From the NCBI GenBank assembly GCA_013694585.1, contig JACDCB010000022.1:1-34907 (forward strand): a stretch of DNA of 34,907 nucleotides, given 5' to 3'. The notes under the pieces were generated by a model, which had not been told where the DNA came from, did not search any database, and saw only the letters and a program-made list of their open reading frames with translations. The stretch is from Candidatus Nitrosopumilus sp. (lineage in GTDB: Archaea > Thermoproteota > Nitrososphaeria > Nitrososphaerales > Nitrososphaeraceae). Positions 8,963 to 17,812 of this stretch are shown in pieces (position 1 is the stretch's first letter; each line of letters begins with the position of its first letter). The position numbers were made by a program, and so were the translations under genes.

Positions 8963-9056
8963 TATTCATGGATAAAAAAACCAGCCTACCTCTTCTAAAT
9001 GATTAGCAAGTATAACTTCAAATAAACTTGAACCTGATATCATATGGAAGTTAATT

Positions 9057-10001
9057 TTGGCCCATTCAAGATCTGATTCGTGTATATCGGTATCCCAGTT
9101 AAAAAAAAAATACGGTAATAAGACTGCCCTAGATGATGTATCGTTCGAGGTTGAATACGGGAAGGTTTTTGGGTTCTTGGGTCCAAATGGTGCTGGTAAA
9201 AGTACAACTATAAAAATCCTAACAACCCTATTATTACCCTCATCTGGAAATGTAGAGATTTTTGGGATGGATGTTACCAAATTTTCCGCACCAATTAGGA
9301 AAAGAATAGGAGTTGTGTCTCAACAACCTAGCTCAGAGGCAAACCTTACAGTGGAAAGGGCGATGGATTTATACGGATTAATGTGGGGATTAGAACGAAC
9401 CAAAAGGAAAGAGAAAATCACCGAAATAATTGAATCATTTGATCTGCAAGAAATTAGAAATATCAAAAATGACGAATTGTCAATTGGGCAAAAAAGACGA
9501 GTACAAGTTGCTAGAGAATTCATTCATGAAATGGATCTTTTATTTCTAGACGAACCTACGGTTGGACTTGATCCTGCAGCTCGCAGAATGTTGCTAGATT
9601 ATATAAAAAACCAGGTGAAATCAGGACTCACAGTCTTTTTTACAACTCACATTATGGAAGAAGCTGAATATTTGTGTGACGAATTAGCAATCATCAATAG
9701 AGGCAAAATAATCGCCTTTGATACACCTTTAGGGTTGAAAAAAAAATATGGTAAAGAAAACATAATCCTAATCCAGTTAAAGGAAAAAGTTTCTGAGTCA
9801 ATATTGGAATTGATAACAAAGGTTTCACCTGAATCGCAAATTATAAAGGATGGGGAAAACGGTGTGAAAATAACTTCCATAGATTCCCAAAATACCTTAA
9901 CAAAATTAATTGAAAACTTTTCAATAAAAGGATTTAAAATTATTAATGTGTCAATCAGTTCACCCTCGTTGGAAGATGTGTTCTTAACAATGGTAAAATA
10001 A
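9057..10001 (+). CDS. ABC-2 type exporter, ATP-binding protein
   Basis: ATPase of a drug/lipid-type exporter (DrrA/CcmA-like). Walker A GPNGAGKST is at 42-50, the Q-loop region near 89 (VVSQQP), the signature LSIGQKRR at 141-148 (Ile in place of the usual third-position Gly), Walker B LLFLDEPTVGLD at 161-172, and the switch His198 (TTHIMEEAEY). Residues 220-314 form the extra C-terminal domain usual in this subfamily. The TTG start at 9057 is the first usable codon in frame, with GGAAG 6-7 bases upstream. Its likely permease partner is the next gene, which converges from the opposite strand. Confidence 0.88.
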   Translation: MAHSRSDSCISVSQLKKKYGNKTALDDVSFEVEYGKVFGFLGPNGAGKSTTIKILTTLLLPSSGNVEIFGMDVTKFSAPIRKRIGVVSQQPSSEANLTVERAMDLYGLMWGLERTKRKEKITEIIESFDLQEIRNIKNDELSIGQKRRVQVAREFIHEMDLLFLDEPTVGLDPAARRMLLDYIKNQVKSGLTVFFTTHIMEEAEYLCDELAIINRGKIIAFDTPLGLKKKYGKENIILIQLKEKVSESILELITKVSPESQIIKDGENGVKITSIDSQNTLTKLIENFSIKGFKIINVSISSPSLEDVFLTMVK

Positions 10002-10016
10002 TCGAGAAGTTTTTGA

Positions 10017-10811
10017 CTAGACCTTAACCCTCAACATTGAAACTGCAGCAAAAGAGAAAGCAACTATTGCAAGAATAAAAATTATGATTACTTCAAGGTT
10101 AACAAAGTCTGATACCTGAGAGTAGATTCCGGCACGAGTTATGTCAACTATGTAGGTCAAAGGGTTAATGTAGAAGGCTGTTTTTAAAGGCTCAGAAATG
10201 CCTTCCGCCGGGTAGAAGGTCGAACTTGCAAAAGCGAAAAACAAGAAAATCCCGTTGCTTATGACGTTGAATCCTTCACTACTCTTCAATCGTGTCGAAA
10301 TTATGACGGTAAAGGATCCGAAAAAGATAGCCCCTATAATTATGGCATATAGGGTATAGGGTAAGCTCCATAAAGTTGGGTTGGCACTTCCAAGTATTGT
10401 AGGAAGACCAATTATTAAGATCAAAATTGCGCTTGTCAATCCCATTAGCATGATCGTTACTAGATTACTAATTATGTATTGAATCTTGGTAAAGGGCATA
10501 ACCAATATTTGTTGGAACATGCCATTCCTCTTATCGTTCCAAATAATACTTCCGGCTACTGTACTGCTATTCATAACATTGAATCCGATCATCCCCACGG
10601 CTAAGAATGACGGATAACTAACTAATATTTCCCCGAGTTTAATTCCTTGATATCCCAGTAGTGCAGAATACGCATATCCAGAAATAAAGATGTAAAAAAT
10701 TGGAAATATAATTTGCCAAATTAGAAAGACTTTATCAATAGATGCGATTAAGTTTCTATAAGTCAAAATGAGAATTTCAGTAATCATCATCCATAAACCA
10801 GAGTGATTCAT
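10017..10811 (-). CDS. ABC-2 type exporter, permease
   Basis: A 264-residue integral membrane protein with about six hydrophobic helices (near 28-50, 60-82, 108-135, 142-170, 180-200, 238-258). INPLTYIVDITRAGIY (about 214-229) is a hallmark of ABC-2 permeases. It should pair with the ATPase encoded convergently 15 bp away. Tail-to-tail coding of an ABC pair is unusual because the two usually share a transcript; here each needs its own promoter. A TATA-like ATTAAAT lies about 22 bp upstream of the ATG. Substrate unknown. Confidence 0.87.
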   Translation of the reverse strand: MNHSGLWMMITEILILTYRNLIASIDKVFLIWQIIFPIFYIFISGYAYSALLGYQGIKLGEILVSYPSFLAVGMIGFNVMNSSTVAGSIIWNDKRNGMFQQILVMPFTKIQYIISNLVTIMLMGLTSAILILIIGLPTILGSANPTLWSLPYTLYAIIIGAIFFGSFTVIISTRLKSSEGFNVISNGIFLFFAFASSTFYPAEGISEPLKTAFYINPLTYIVDITRAGIYSQVSDFVNLEVIIIFILAIVAFSFAAVSMLRVKV

Positions 10812-11114
10812 TTATAATCTTAATTTATGATTTAATCATTAACAGTTAGAGTTTTGATATGCTCTCGGAAAGTCACAAAAGGCTTGTTCTGTTGAGTAAA
10901 TCTTTTTGTTTGAGATGCTTCATATTATCCGCCATCTTAAGTTATAAAAAAACTTTGCAATTCCTACTAAATGATATATATTAATTATTCTACAAAATAG
11001 GCGGATTCTTGCAAAATGTAAATACAAAACTGCCCATAAAAAATAAATCTATTTTTTTTTAATCTATGCACTTAATAAATGGATTGAATTTCAAAATTGA
11101 GAGTGAAATCATTA
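10812..11114. other. Divergent intergenic region, no gene seen
   Basis: AT-rich spacer between the permease (minus) and the DUF2299-like gene (plus). It holds promoters for both, but I see no RNA gene, repeat or further reading frame. Confidence 0.4.
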
Positions 11115-11122
11115 TTTAAATA
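11115..11122 (+). promoter_or_regulatory. TATA box of the first DUF2299-like gene
   Basis: TTTAAATA is centred 26.5 bp before the ATG at 11145, so transcription should begin at the A of the start codon (leaderless). The second DUF2299-like gene at 30169 has the same box at the same distance. Confidence 0.6.
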
Positions 11123-11144
11123 ATATACAATTTTATTTTAGTAT

Positions 11145-11768
11145 ATGTCTACATCAACACAAAACGAGTCATCAAGAGGTTATACACAACTCCTCGAAAA
11201 CAAAGCTGAACAAAAAAAATTATTGAGTATAAAACAGTCTAAATTTACAGAGTTAATCGGATGGCTTCAAAATTGGGGGTATAAGGTCGTAGACAAATCT
11301 AAATCTGTTAGAATACCCGGGATAGAATTTCAAGCAGAGATAACACCACAAGTTCCGTATTCCTCTGGATTAAGCACTCCCTTGTATTTGGAATTTCAGG
11401 ATGATTTGAGCCACGGATTTATCTTAAGAACAACGTTTGAACTTGACAAAAATATAGAAATATATATAAACACCCAAACCAGGGCAAGAGAAATTGAACT
11501 AACCTATATTGAAATAAATCAACTAGTACTACCTATGAAGGTTTCCCTTATAAGGGATCATCCTTTTACTAAACTATACAAAGTAGTTTTTACCGATGGG
11601 CTACATAAACAATATTTTTTGGAATGTATAATTGATTTGATGAATTCGATGTCATTGATAATTGGTAAGTGGGATGAAAAGTATTATAGCATCCCCCCGA
11701 AGGAAACCATAGCGAAAAAGGAAAAAAAAATTGATGACTTAGAATTAGAAGAAATACTAAATGGTTGA
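11145..11768 (+). CDS. Conserved archaeal protein, DUF2299-like (paralogue 1)
   Basis: The 207-residue soluble protein has no membrane segment. Its core (about 30-180) has a WLxxWGYxV opening, a GFILRTTFEL strand, a helix ending in LxxLxxPM, a FTDGLHKQYFLECIIDLMNSMSLIIGKW segment near 148-175 (by position), and a charged C-terminal tail (IAKKEKKIDDLELEEI). The same order of landmarks recurs in the 29690-30169 product, so the two are paralogues. The DUF2299 name is from memory of the profile and is tentative. The function is unknown. The ATG is fixed by the TATA box. Confidence 0.65.
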   Translation: MSTSTQNESSRGYTQLLENKAEQKKLLSIKQSKFTELIGWLQNWGYKVVDKSKSVRIPGIEFQAEITPQVPYSSGLSTPLYLEFQDDLSHGFILRTTFELDKNIEIYINTQTRAREIELTYIEINQLVLPMKVSLIRDHPFTKLYKVVFTDGLHKQYFLECIIDLMNSMSLIIGKWDEKYYSIPPKETIAKKEKKIDDLELEEILNG

Positions 11769-11853
11769 CAAGTTGACATCCGCGGTCACCATGTCATTCA
11801 GATAATTATAAATTTGGATATCTTTTATTAAATAGTTTCATGATAATTGCATG

Positions 11854-11872
11854 CTAACCGAGGCTCAGTTAG
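11854..11872. promoter_or_regulatory. 19-bp near-palindrome and adjoining hairpin in the gap before the J-domain gene
   Basis: CTAAC and GTTAG arms enclose GAG and CTC inner arms around a central G, giving 16 of 19 symmetric positions. About 30 bp further on (11902-11921) AACCACC/GGCGGTT forms an imperfect stem followed by a short T-rich run, possibly a terminator for the upstream gene. Both lie in the 11769-12085 gap, where no gene is seen. Function is inferred from shape only. Confidence 0.25.
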
Positions 11873-12085
11873 TCTTAAATGGAAAAATTACTTTTCCCGA
11901 AAACCACCGTAGTTGGCGGTTATTTTCTCCTCCATTGAACCAACAAAAAGTTTCAAGTGTCTTCTAGTCTATCATAGGATTTAACAATTGATATGAGCAG
12001 GTTTAGATAGACTTATTCGGATTACAATTGCATAAAATAACAAGTTTAATAAATAATGGTCGAGAGATAATTCTAATAATCTGAT

Positions 12086-12490
12086 TTGGAAAAAATGGAT
12101 CATTATGAAATATTGGGAATAGATAGTAACGCTTCATCAAGAGAAATTACATTCGCTTACAGAAGACTAGCGTTGCAATACCATCCAGATCGGAACAAAA
12201 CTCCTCTTGCAAATGAGATGATGTTAAAAATTAACATTTCTTATAGTATACTTTCCGACCCGAACAAGAGAAGCGAATATGATTCGTCTCGAATTAGAGG
12301 CGATATTCAATCCGAAAATTATGATTCTACAGCGAAAACAGATGTTTTTACTGGATCAAATGTTAAAACAGATCAAAAAGAGTCGAATAGCTCGGTAGGG
12401 ACGAAATACGTCAAGTATGGACTTATAGCATTGTTAACTATAAAATTCGTTATTTTGGAGCTTAGAAAATGGATGCAGCGAATATTCTAA
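12086..12490 (+). CDS. Membrane-anchored J-domain (DnaJ-like) protein
   Basis: The J domain occupies residues 4-68, opening with DHYEILGIDSNAS and carrying the essential HPD at 33-35 (QYHPDRNK), so it should stimulate an Hsp70 ATPase. The Gly/Phe, zinc-finger and C-terminal substrate domains of DnaJ are absent. Instead an unstructured Ser/Thr/Asp linker (about 69-105) leads to a single C-terminal helix (about 108-126, YGLIALLTIKFVILEL) ending in basic residues, so the J domain should face the cytoplasm from the membrane. The start is TTG 12086 or ATG 12095, with TTTAATAAATAA about 35 bp upstream. Confidence 0.85.
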   Translation: MEKMDHYEILGIDSNASSREITFAYRRLALQYHPDRNKTPLANEMMLKINISYSILSDPNKRSEYDSSRIRGDIQSENYDSTAKTDVFTGSNVKTDQKESNSSVGTKYVKYGLIALLTIKFVILELRKWMQRIF

Positions 12491-12714
12491 ACCCAACAAA
12501 ATGACATCAGGATTCATGTTTTACTCCCAAGCTAGCTTAGTCGAGAAATAGCCGTTAGAATCGTATGATGATGATAGTTTATCAGGCGGATAATAATCAC
12601 TAGAATCTAAAATTCTAATGTGCACTTAAATAATGAGATATTATAGGTTAGTAGATTTGAAATTCTAGTATGTACAGCATAAATTGCTACCTTTTGATCA
12701 AAAAAAAGAAGGCC

Positions 12715-14418
12715 TTATTGTTTGGTTATGGCAGGTAAAATATTGGTTGCAATGTCCTCCAAGTACATTTGTATATGAGGCTCTATATTCCAGATTTTCT
12801 CACTCTCAAACAAATGTCCGTAACGCTGGGAACTACCCATCAATTCCCTTTTTCCTAATTTATCTAAATAGCTACTCTTGACACTGGTTTCGCTGAATCC
12901 ATTCTTCCTAGCGAGAGAATCTAAAAGATTGTGAATCCCTGAGCCATGTTGAGCTGCCTCTTTAATTCTATATGCAATTTCCTTAGGAATACCCAATTTT
13001 TCCGCTAACCTACGGTGCACTCTTTTTCCTAAATTGTCGTATATATCGATACCTCCATTTTGGATATTTAATCTCGGATCGATTCTCAATACAGTATCAA
13101 TTAAGTGTGGATCGAGAAATGGTTCACGCAACTCTACGCTCTGTGACATGGTGATCTTATCTTCCCTTTCAAGTGTTTCTTTGTACAATAACTTTACGTC
13201 CTTAATCATGTATTCAAGTATCTTATCGTATCCATATTTCTGAACTATTTTAGAATACCATGAATAACCTCCGAAAATCTCATCGGCGCCCTGACCTGTA
13301 AGCATAACTCTAATTCCTTGCTGTCTTGCTAGTTTTACTGCCGCATAAATGGGGATCGCAACTTCAACCTGACCCATATTGTCGTCCTCAATCACATTTA
13401 TGATTTCGGGTATCATTTTTTCAACGTGATCTTCGGATAGCTGATTAATCTCCAAGTGAAGATCCAGTTTTTCTGCTATCTCTATAGAATTTGTGATATC
13501 GTTTGAATTCTTAATCCCAGAAGTATAACATATGACTTCAGGAACCATTTGTTTGGCCAAGTATGCAACTATAACACTATCGATTCCACCTGAAAATACA
13601 ATTCCTATTCGACTAAAATCCCTTACTCGTTTTTCTACAGATTGGATTAAAGCATCATTGTAAGCGTCCAAAGCAGAATTGATATCTTTGTAGGTTATCG
13701 GGTATTTAGTACGAATTGACTTGTTAGTATTCACAGTTATAGGATGCAAAGATGTATCGTAAGTATGCTCGTTTCCTGTTTTAGAGATAGCTAAGGCATA
13801 TCCGGGTAATAGTCTTTCTATCTTACTAAACATGTTGATATTCCATAAAGCTTTCTTTTCAGAGCCAAATGCGATAAATCTATCGTTTTCGCCATAATAA
13901 ATCTGCCTAACACCGATACCGTCCCTGACTAGTATGATATTGCCAGTAGATTGTTCCCGTATGGCTAAAACATAGATTCCGTCAAGTTGAAAAACAGTCC
14001 TTTTGACAGCCTCTAACAAGTTACCCTTGGTCTTTTCATAATGATCCTCTATCAGATGAATGACAACTTCACTATCGGTCGAGGTCGTAAATTTATGACG
14101 GCTCTCGAGACTTTTCCTTAATTCTCTATAATTATAAATTTCTCCATTGTGCTCCAAAACCAATTTTTTGTCACAGCTTAGAAAAGGCTGTGAACCACAT
14201 GATCCACCCACTATTGCTAATCTCGAATGTCCAAGCACATTGAATGCATTGGCCTGAGCAAAAAATAATTTATTAAACGTATTTGAGTAAACTATTTCAT
14301 CTTCAGTAGCCAATCCAACGCCGTCAGGTCCTCTGTTCTTCATGCAAGTTAACATTTTTTCAATTAACGGTGCTACGTTCTCTCCTTTCTTACTTAATAT
14401 ACCTACAATTCCACACAT
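12715..14418 (-). CDS. asnB: Asparagine synthetase (glutamine-hydrolysing)
   Basis: Converts aspartate, glutamine and ATP to asparagine. Cys2 follows the initiator Met (MCGIVGIL) and becomes the N-terminal nucleophile of the glutaminase domain (2-200), with HSRL 64-67, NGEIYNYREL 91-100 and TDSEV 114-118. The synthetase domain has the PP-loop SGGIDS at 276-281 and the GQGADEIFGGYSWY motif near 376-389. Length 567, within the family range though shorter at the C-terminus than some. No partner gene is adjacent; the HAD gene upstream is 86 bp away and also minus. A TATA-like TTATACAA lies about 30 bp before the ATG. Confidence 0.94.
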   Translation of the reverse strand: MCGIVGILSKKGENVAPLIEKMLTCMKNRGPDGVGLATEDEIVYSNTFNKLFFAQANAFNVLGHSRLAIVGGSCGSQPFLSCDKKLVLEHNGEIYNYRELRKSLESRHKFTTSTDSEVVIHLIEDHYEKTKGNLLEAVKRTVFQLDGIYVLAIREQSTGNIILVRDGIGVRQIYYGENDRFIAFGSEKKALWNINMFSKIERLLPGYALAISKTGNEHTYDTSLHPITVNTNKSIRTKYPITYKDINSALDAYNDALIQSVEKRVRDFSRIGIVFSGGIDSVIVAYLAKQMVPEVICYTSGIKNSNDITNSIEIAEKLDLHLEINQLSEDHVEKMIPEIINVIEDDNMGQVEVAIPIYAAVKLARQQGIRVMLTGQGADEIFGGYSWYSKIVQKYGYDKILEYMIKDVKLLYKETLEREDKITMSQSVELREPFLDPHLIDTVLRIDPRLNIQNGGIDIYDNLGKRVHRRLAEKLGIPKEIAYRIKEAAQHGSGIHNLLDSLARKNGFSETSVKSSYLDKLGKRELMGSSQRYGHLFESEKIWNIEPHIQMYLEDIATNILPAITKQ

Positions 14419-14504
14419 ATTAAAAAATCCCTAAACAATTACTATTGTATAACAAGATATAATAATAACCTCATTACTCAAATTTAAGTATTACACTTTA
14501 TATA

Positions 14505-15158
14505 CTACATATAATTTAGAACTTCAATAAGATCAGGGTTGTGAATTATGTTTTTACTCTGTTTAATAATATCCTGATCTTTTGGCATAAACACAATACC
14601 TAACCCTGCTTGTTTTATCATGCATATATCTCCCCTCGTGTCCCCGATAGCGATTGTATCCTTAATATGCACACCATACTTGTTAGCATAATGATTCAAG
14701 TGAAATCTTTTACAAATAGATATGTTACATGGGCAACTAATTTTCTCCCAACCAAGTGGCATCACAATTTCGCCTGTGACGATTCCTTCTTTAATAATTA
14801 ATTCATTAGCCGAACAAAAATCTAATTCAAGCTTTTTTGCAACTACTTGAGCTGCTATACTGTAACTATCTGTTATTATGCCTGTTTTATATCCATTTTT
14901 TTTAAACCACGTCACAATTTTATCTGCATTATGCATTATTGGGATGGAATCGATTGAATCGATTATTTCGCTCGCTTTGATACCCTTAAGAAGGGAGGCT
15001 ATTAATTGGGTTTTCTGATACCCCATAAGAGATGTGTCAGCTTGAATCGAACTGACTCTCTCTGTCCATCTAAATTTTCTAGAAACCACTTCTATCAATC
15101 TTCCTTGGATCAAAGTGCCATCCATGTCGAATACTACAAGTTTTGGTCTCACAGTCAT
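14505..15158 (-). CDS. HAD-superfamily phosphatase, SerB-like
   Basis: A 217-residue HAD hydrolase. Motif I DMDGT has the nucleophile Asp11 and acid Asp13; motif II is ITDSYS (95-100), motif III Lys about 150, and motif IV GDTRGD (172-177). The small helical cap after motif I is of the phosphoserine-phosphatase type. It may be phosphoserine phosphatase, but it is divergent by 98 bp from mannosyl-3-phosphoglycerate synthase, so it may instead remove the phosphate from mannosyl-3-phosphoglycerate; canonical MpgP is a different (Cof-type) HAD. Cys142, Cys144 and Cys149 form an odd cluster. The start could also be GTG 15152. Confidence 0.8.
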   Translation of the reverse strand: MTVRPKLVVFDMDGTLIQGRLIEVVSRKFRWTERVSSIQADTSLMGYQKTQLIASLLKGIKASEIIDSIDSIPIMHNADKIVTWFKKNGYKTGIITDSYSIAAQVVAKKLELDFCSANELIIKEGIVTGEIVMPLGWEKISCPCNISICKRFHLNHYANKYGVHIKDTIAIGDTRGDICMIKQAGLGIVFMPKDQDIIKQSKNIIHNPDLIEVLNYM

Positions 15159-15227
15159 TGTTGGTATTATATAATATAAGACGATGGGGTATTATTATGT
15201 GCTGACCCATAAGTTTTGTGGAATAGG

Positions 15228-15238
15228 TATTATTATAA
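15228..15238 (+). promoter_or_regulatory. TATA box of mannosyl-3-phosphoglycerate synthase
   Basis: TATTATTATAA is centred about 24 bp before the ATG at 15257, consistent with a leaderless transcript. Confidence 0.45.
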
Positions 15239-15256
15239 GCGTAATTATAATTAGGT

Positions 15257-16459
15257 ATGAAACTTGATTTCCCCCCTAGATTTTCTGAGAGGATAGGAGC
15301 CATTACTCTCCATGCAGTTCAGAAAATTTATGAATTGGATTCAGGAAAGTCTCCCGAGTTTCACGGAGGACATCGAACTATCCGAGCTTTTGATCATGAC
15401 GAACTTTCCAGTATTTTTAGAGACCTTGCAATTGTTATTCCCATAAAAAACGAAAGATTAAGACTAATCGAAGGGGTTTTGAGTGGGATTCCCAACGAGT
15501 GTATGGTGGTAATTGTTTCAAATAGTCAGATTTCACCTGTAAATAGATTCTCAATGGAGGTTGAAATGATCAAGCAATATTCGCAATTTGCAGATAAGAA
15601 AATAATTTTAATTCATCAAGGTGATCCTGATCTTGCAAAAATATTTGAAGAAGTAAATTATACATCAATTCTAGATTCGAAAAAACAGATCCGTGATGGG
15701 AAAGCTGAAGGAATGATTATAGGCATTCTAATGGCGAAAATACATAATAAAAAGTATGTTGGTTTTATTGACAGTGACAATTATTTTCCAGGGGCAGTAA
15801 ACGAATATTGTAAGATATATGCAGTTGGATTTGGCATGGCGTCTACCCCTTACAGCAATATTAGGATCTCATGGCTATACAAACCCAAAATAAGGAATAA
15901 CATATTGAAATTCCCTAAATGGGGACGAACTTCAGAGGTAACTAATAAGTATTTGAACGCTTTGTTATCATATATCACCGGATTTGAAACAGATATTATT
16001 AAAACAGGGAACTCTGGGGAGCATGCCCTTTCGATGTCACTAGCAGAAAATTTGAATTATTCAAGCGGGTACTCTATCGAACCATATGAATTTATTAATA
16101 TTTTAGAAAAAATTGGTGGATTACTTCCCACAGATTCACCCGATATCGTTGAAAAAGGAGTAGAGATATTTCAGATAGAGACTAGGAATCCTCATTTTCA
16201 TGAAGAAAAAGGAAAGGATCATTTGACAGAAATGCTTCAGGCATCCCTACTAGCAATTAGCAATAGTAAAGTATGCAACCTGGAACTCGCAAAAGAAATA
16301 AAAGAACATTTACTCAGATTAGACGCTCTATATAAAAAAGATAAGAGTGTAAAGATAGAGTCTAAAAAGTATTTCATCATGGATCCAATAAAAACAATTC
16401 CAATTGACAAATTCGGAGAATTAGTAAAAAAGAACGCTAAAACTTTCCACAAGATATAG
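15257..16459 (+). CDS. mpgS: Mannosyl-3-phosphoglycerate synthase (GT55)
   Basis: Transfers mannose from GDP-mannose to 3-phosphoglycerate, the first step to the compatible solute mannosylglycerate. The 400-residue product shows the family landmarks: AIVIPIKNERLRLIEGVL (58-75), VSNS near 87-90, RDGKAEGM (146-153), the metal-binding DSDNYFPGAVNEY (172-184, DxD type), and the long C-terminal signature GRTSEVTNKYLN...TGFETDIIKTGNSGEHA, then YSIEPYEF (positions about 232-280). Length is typical. It is divergent from a HAD phosphatase that may supply the second step. Mannosylglycerate would support osmotic or heat tolerance; that role is known for the pathway and inferred here. Confidence 0.93.
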   Translation: MKLDFPPRFSERIGAITLHAVQKIYELDSGKSPEFHGGHRTIRAFDHDELSSIFRDLAIVIPIKNERLRLIEGVLSGIPNECMVVIVSNSQISPVNRFSMEVEMIKQYSQFADKKIILIHQGDPDLAKIFEEVNYTSILDSKKQIRDGKAEGMIIGILMAKIHNKKYVGFIDSDNYFPGAVNEYCKIYAVGFGMASTPYSNIRISWLYKPKIRNNILKFPKWGRTSEVTNKYLNALLSYITGFETDIIKTGNSGEHALSMSLAENLNYSSGYSIEPYEFINILEKIGGLLPTDSPDIVEKGVEIFQIETRNPHFHEEKGKDHLTEMLQASLLAISNSKVCNLELAKEIKEHLLRLDALYKKDKSVKIESKKYFIMDPIKTIPIDKFGELVKKNAKTFHKI

Positions 16460-17055
16460 AAGAGAAATTCGATATAACCTATCATCATCGTGTATTGCCT
16501 AGGCGAGCCATAATATTCGATGTGGGGATTTTTTAGTTCGATATTTATCTTGAAATTTACTAAAAACTCACTTGTATGTCGTTAGAATTTAGCAACAAAA
16601 AGGTTTTCCAGCTCTTTATACTTTGAAATACTTTACATTTGTTTTTGACACTTAAGCAGAAAACACAGAACATTCAAAGTAGAAAATCTAAATTGCATCG
16701 AAAATTGTATCCTGTATTTAGTGATATCACCTCCGATATGATATGAAAAAATAATCAGATATTATTAAAATAATGTCAGTCAGTCAGAAGTTGATTTATC
16801 CGATTAATGAGAAATTCTGATTGGCTCAATTATGCATAAGAAAAGCCTGTCTGTGTAAATCGCGCTGATCTAATCTAGATATCAAAATGATTTTATTTAA
16901 TGCGGTATGTCTAGCAACCTCATAAATGGCTTTTAACCCTATTTCATATCAGAGTTGTTAATGTCCACCCCGATATAATGATATTCTAAGATAAAATTTA
17001 AGAAAGATTATTTTGGTATTCCGATTATATAGACTTTAAGAGTAGGGAGGAATCT
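16460..17055 (+). other. 596-bp intergenic region, no gene found
   Basis: AT-rich spacer. An oligo-T run follows mpgS (GGGGATTTTTT near 16523-16533) and may end its transcript. A GTCAGTCAGTCAG tract lies near 16774-16788. ATTATATAG at 17024-17032 is a candidate TATA box for the next gene. No reading frame of note or RNA gene is visible on either strand. Confidence 0.4.
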
Positions 17056-17664
17056 TTGAGAAATTTACAATTTATCATTGTACCTGGAATAATTATAGGC
17101 ATAATAGGTGGAATTATCCTATTTTTTGTTGCATATAATTACTACCCTCAAAAGAATGTGAATATCAATTTAAACGGCAATTGCTATGAATTTTTGGATG
17201 GAGCTTACCAAAAGTACCAAGATCTAGTGTCTATTAGGGAAAGGGAATTGTTAAAGATGCAGATAGCAGCCATAGGAGAATCACACATTCTTGTTCCAAT
17301 TACTTTCAGCGGCTCAAGTGTTAATGTAGACCGCATAATAGATGACTTTGACATTAATGTGACAGACATACAGACATTAGGCGACGAAAATATACGAGTC
17401 GATAAGATGATCGTAAAGGGTGTTGTCAGTAACGAGATTCTTGAGCAAATATTGAAAAATATTTCTGAAAATAATACTGATAGTAGTTTGGACTCTATGC
17501 CCAAAATTGGTATCCTACCCAATAGCGGCATTTCCGCCTCCGAGAGTGCAAACATTAGCAACAATATAGATCAATTTATGACTAAGGGGATAAAGGAGAT
17601 CATGCTAGATAAGAACGGTGTAAAGGAAACAGGATGCAGAAGTACTATGATCTATAATGATTAA
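17056..17664 (+). CDS. Membrane-anchored extracytoplasmic protein of unknown function
   Basis: The 202-residue product starts with a hydrophobic helix (about 6-28, FIIVPGIIIGIIGGIILFFVAY) and continues as a soluble, probably external domain with several N-x-S/T sites, two internal cysteines (one at about 43, one near the C-terminus) and an amphipathic helical stretch (50-75). No known domain is recognised. The TTG start at 17056 has GGGAGG 5 bases upstream and a TATA-like element about 28 bp upstream. It converges with the secreted protein gene at 17813. Confidence 0.65.
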   Translation: MRNLQFIIVPGIIIGIIGGIILFFVAYNYYPQKNVNINLNGNCYEFLDGAYQKYQDLVSIRERELLKMQIAAIGESHILVPITFSGSSVNVDRIIDDFDINVTDIQTLGDENIRVDKMIVKGVVSNEILEQILKNISENNTDSSLDSMPKIGILPNSGISASESANISNNIDQFMTKGIKEIMLDKNGVKETGCRSTMIYND

Positions 17665-17812
17665 CGAATTCTATGATATATGTGACTGCGATTATTCCTG
17701 TAGTCATAAAAGTCCAACTCTGTTCAATTCAAGAGATTATACGTAGTCATAGGATTTGCTAATATAGGAGCAAAATGTTAGGGTAAATAATAGGTGCTCA
17801 ACTAAAAAAAAA

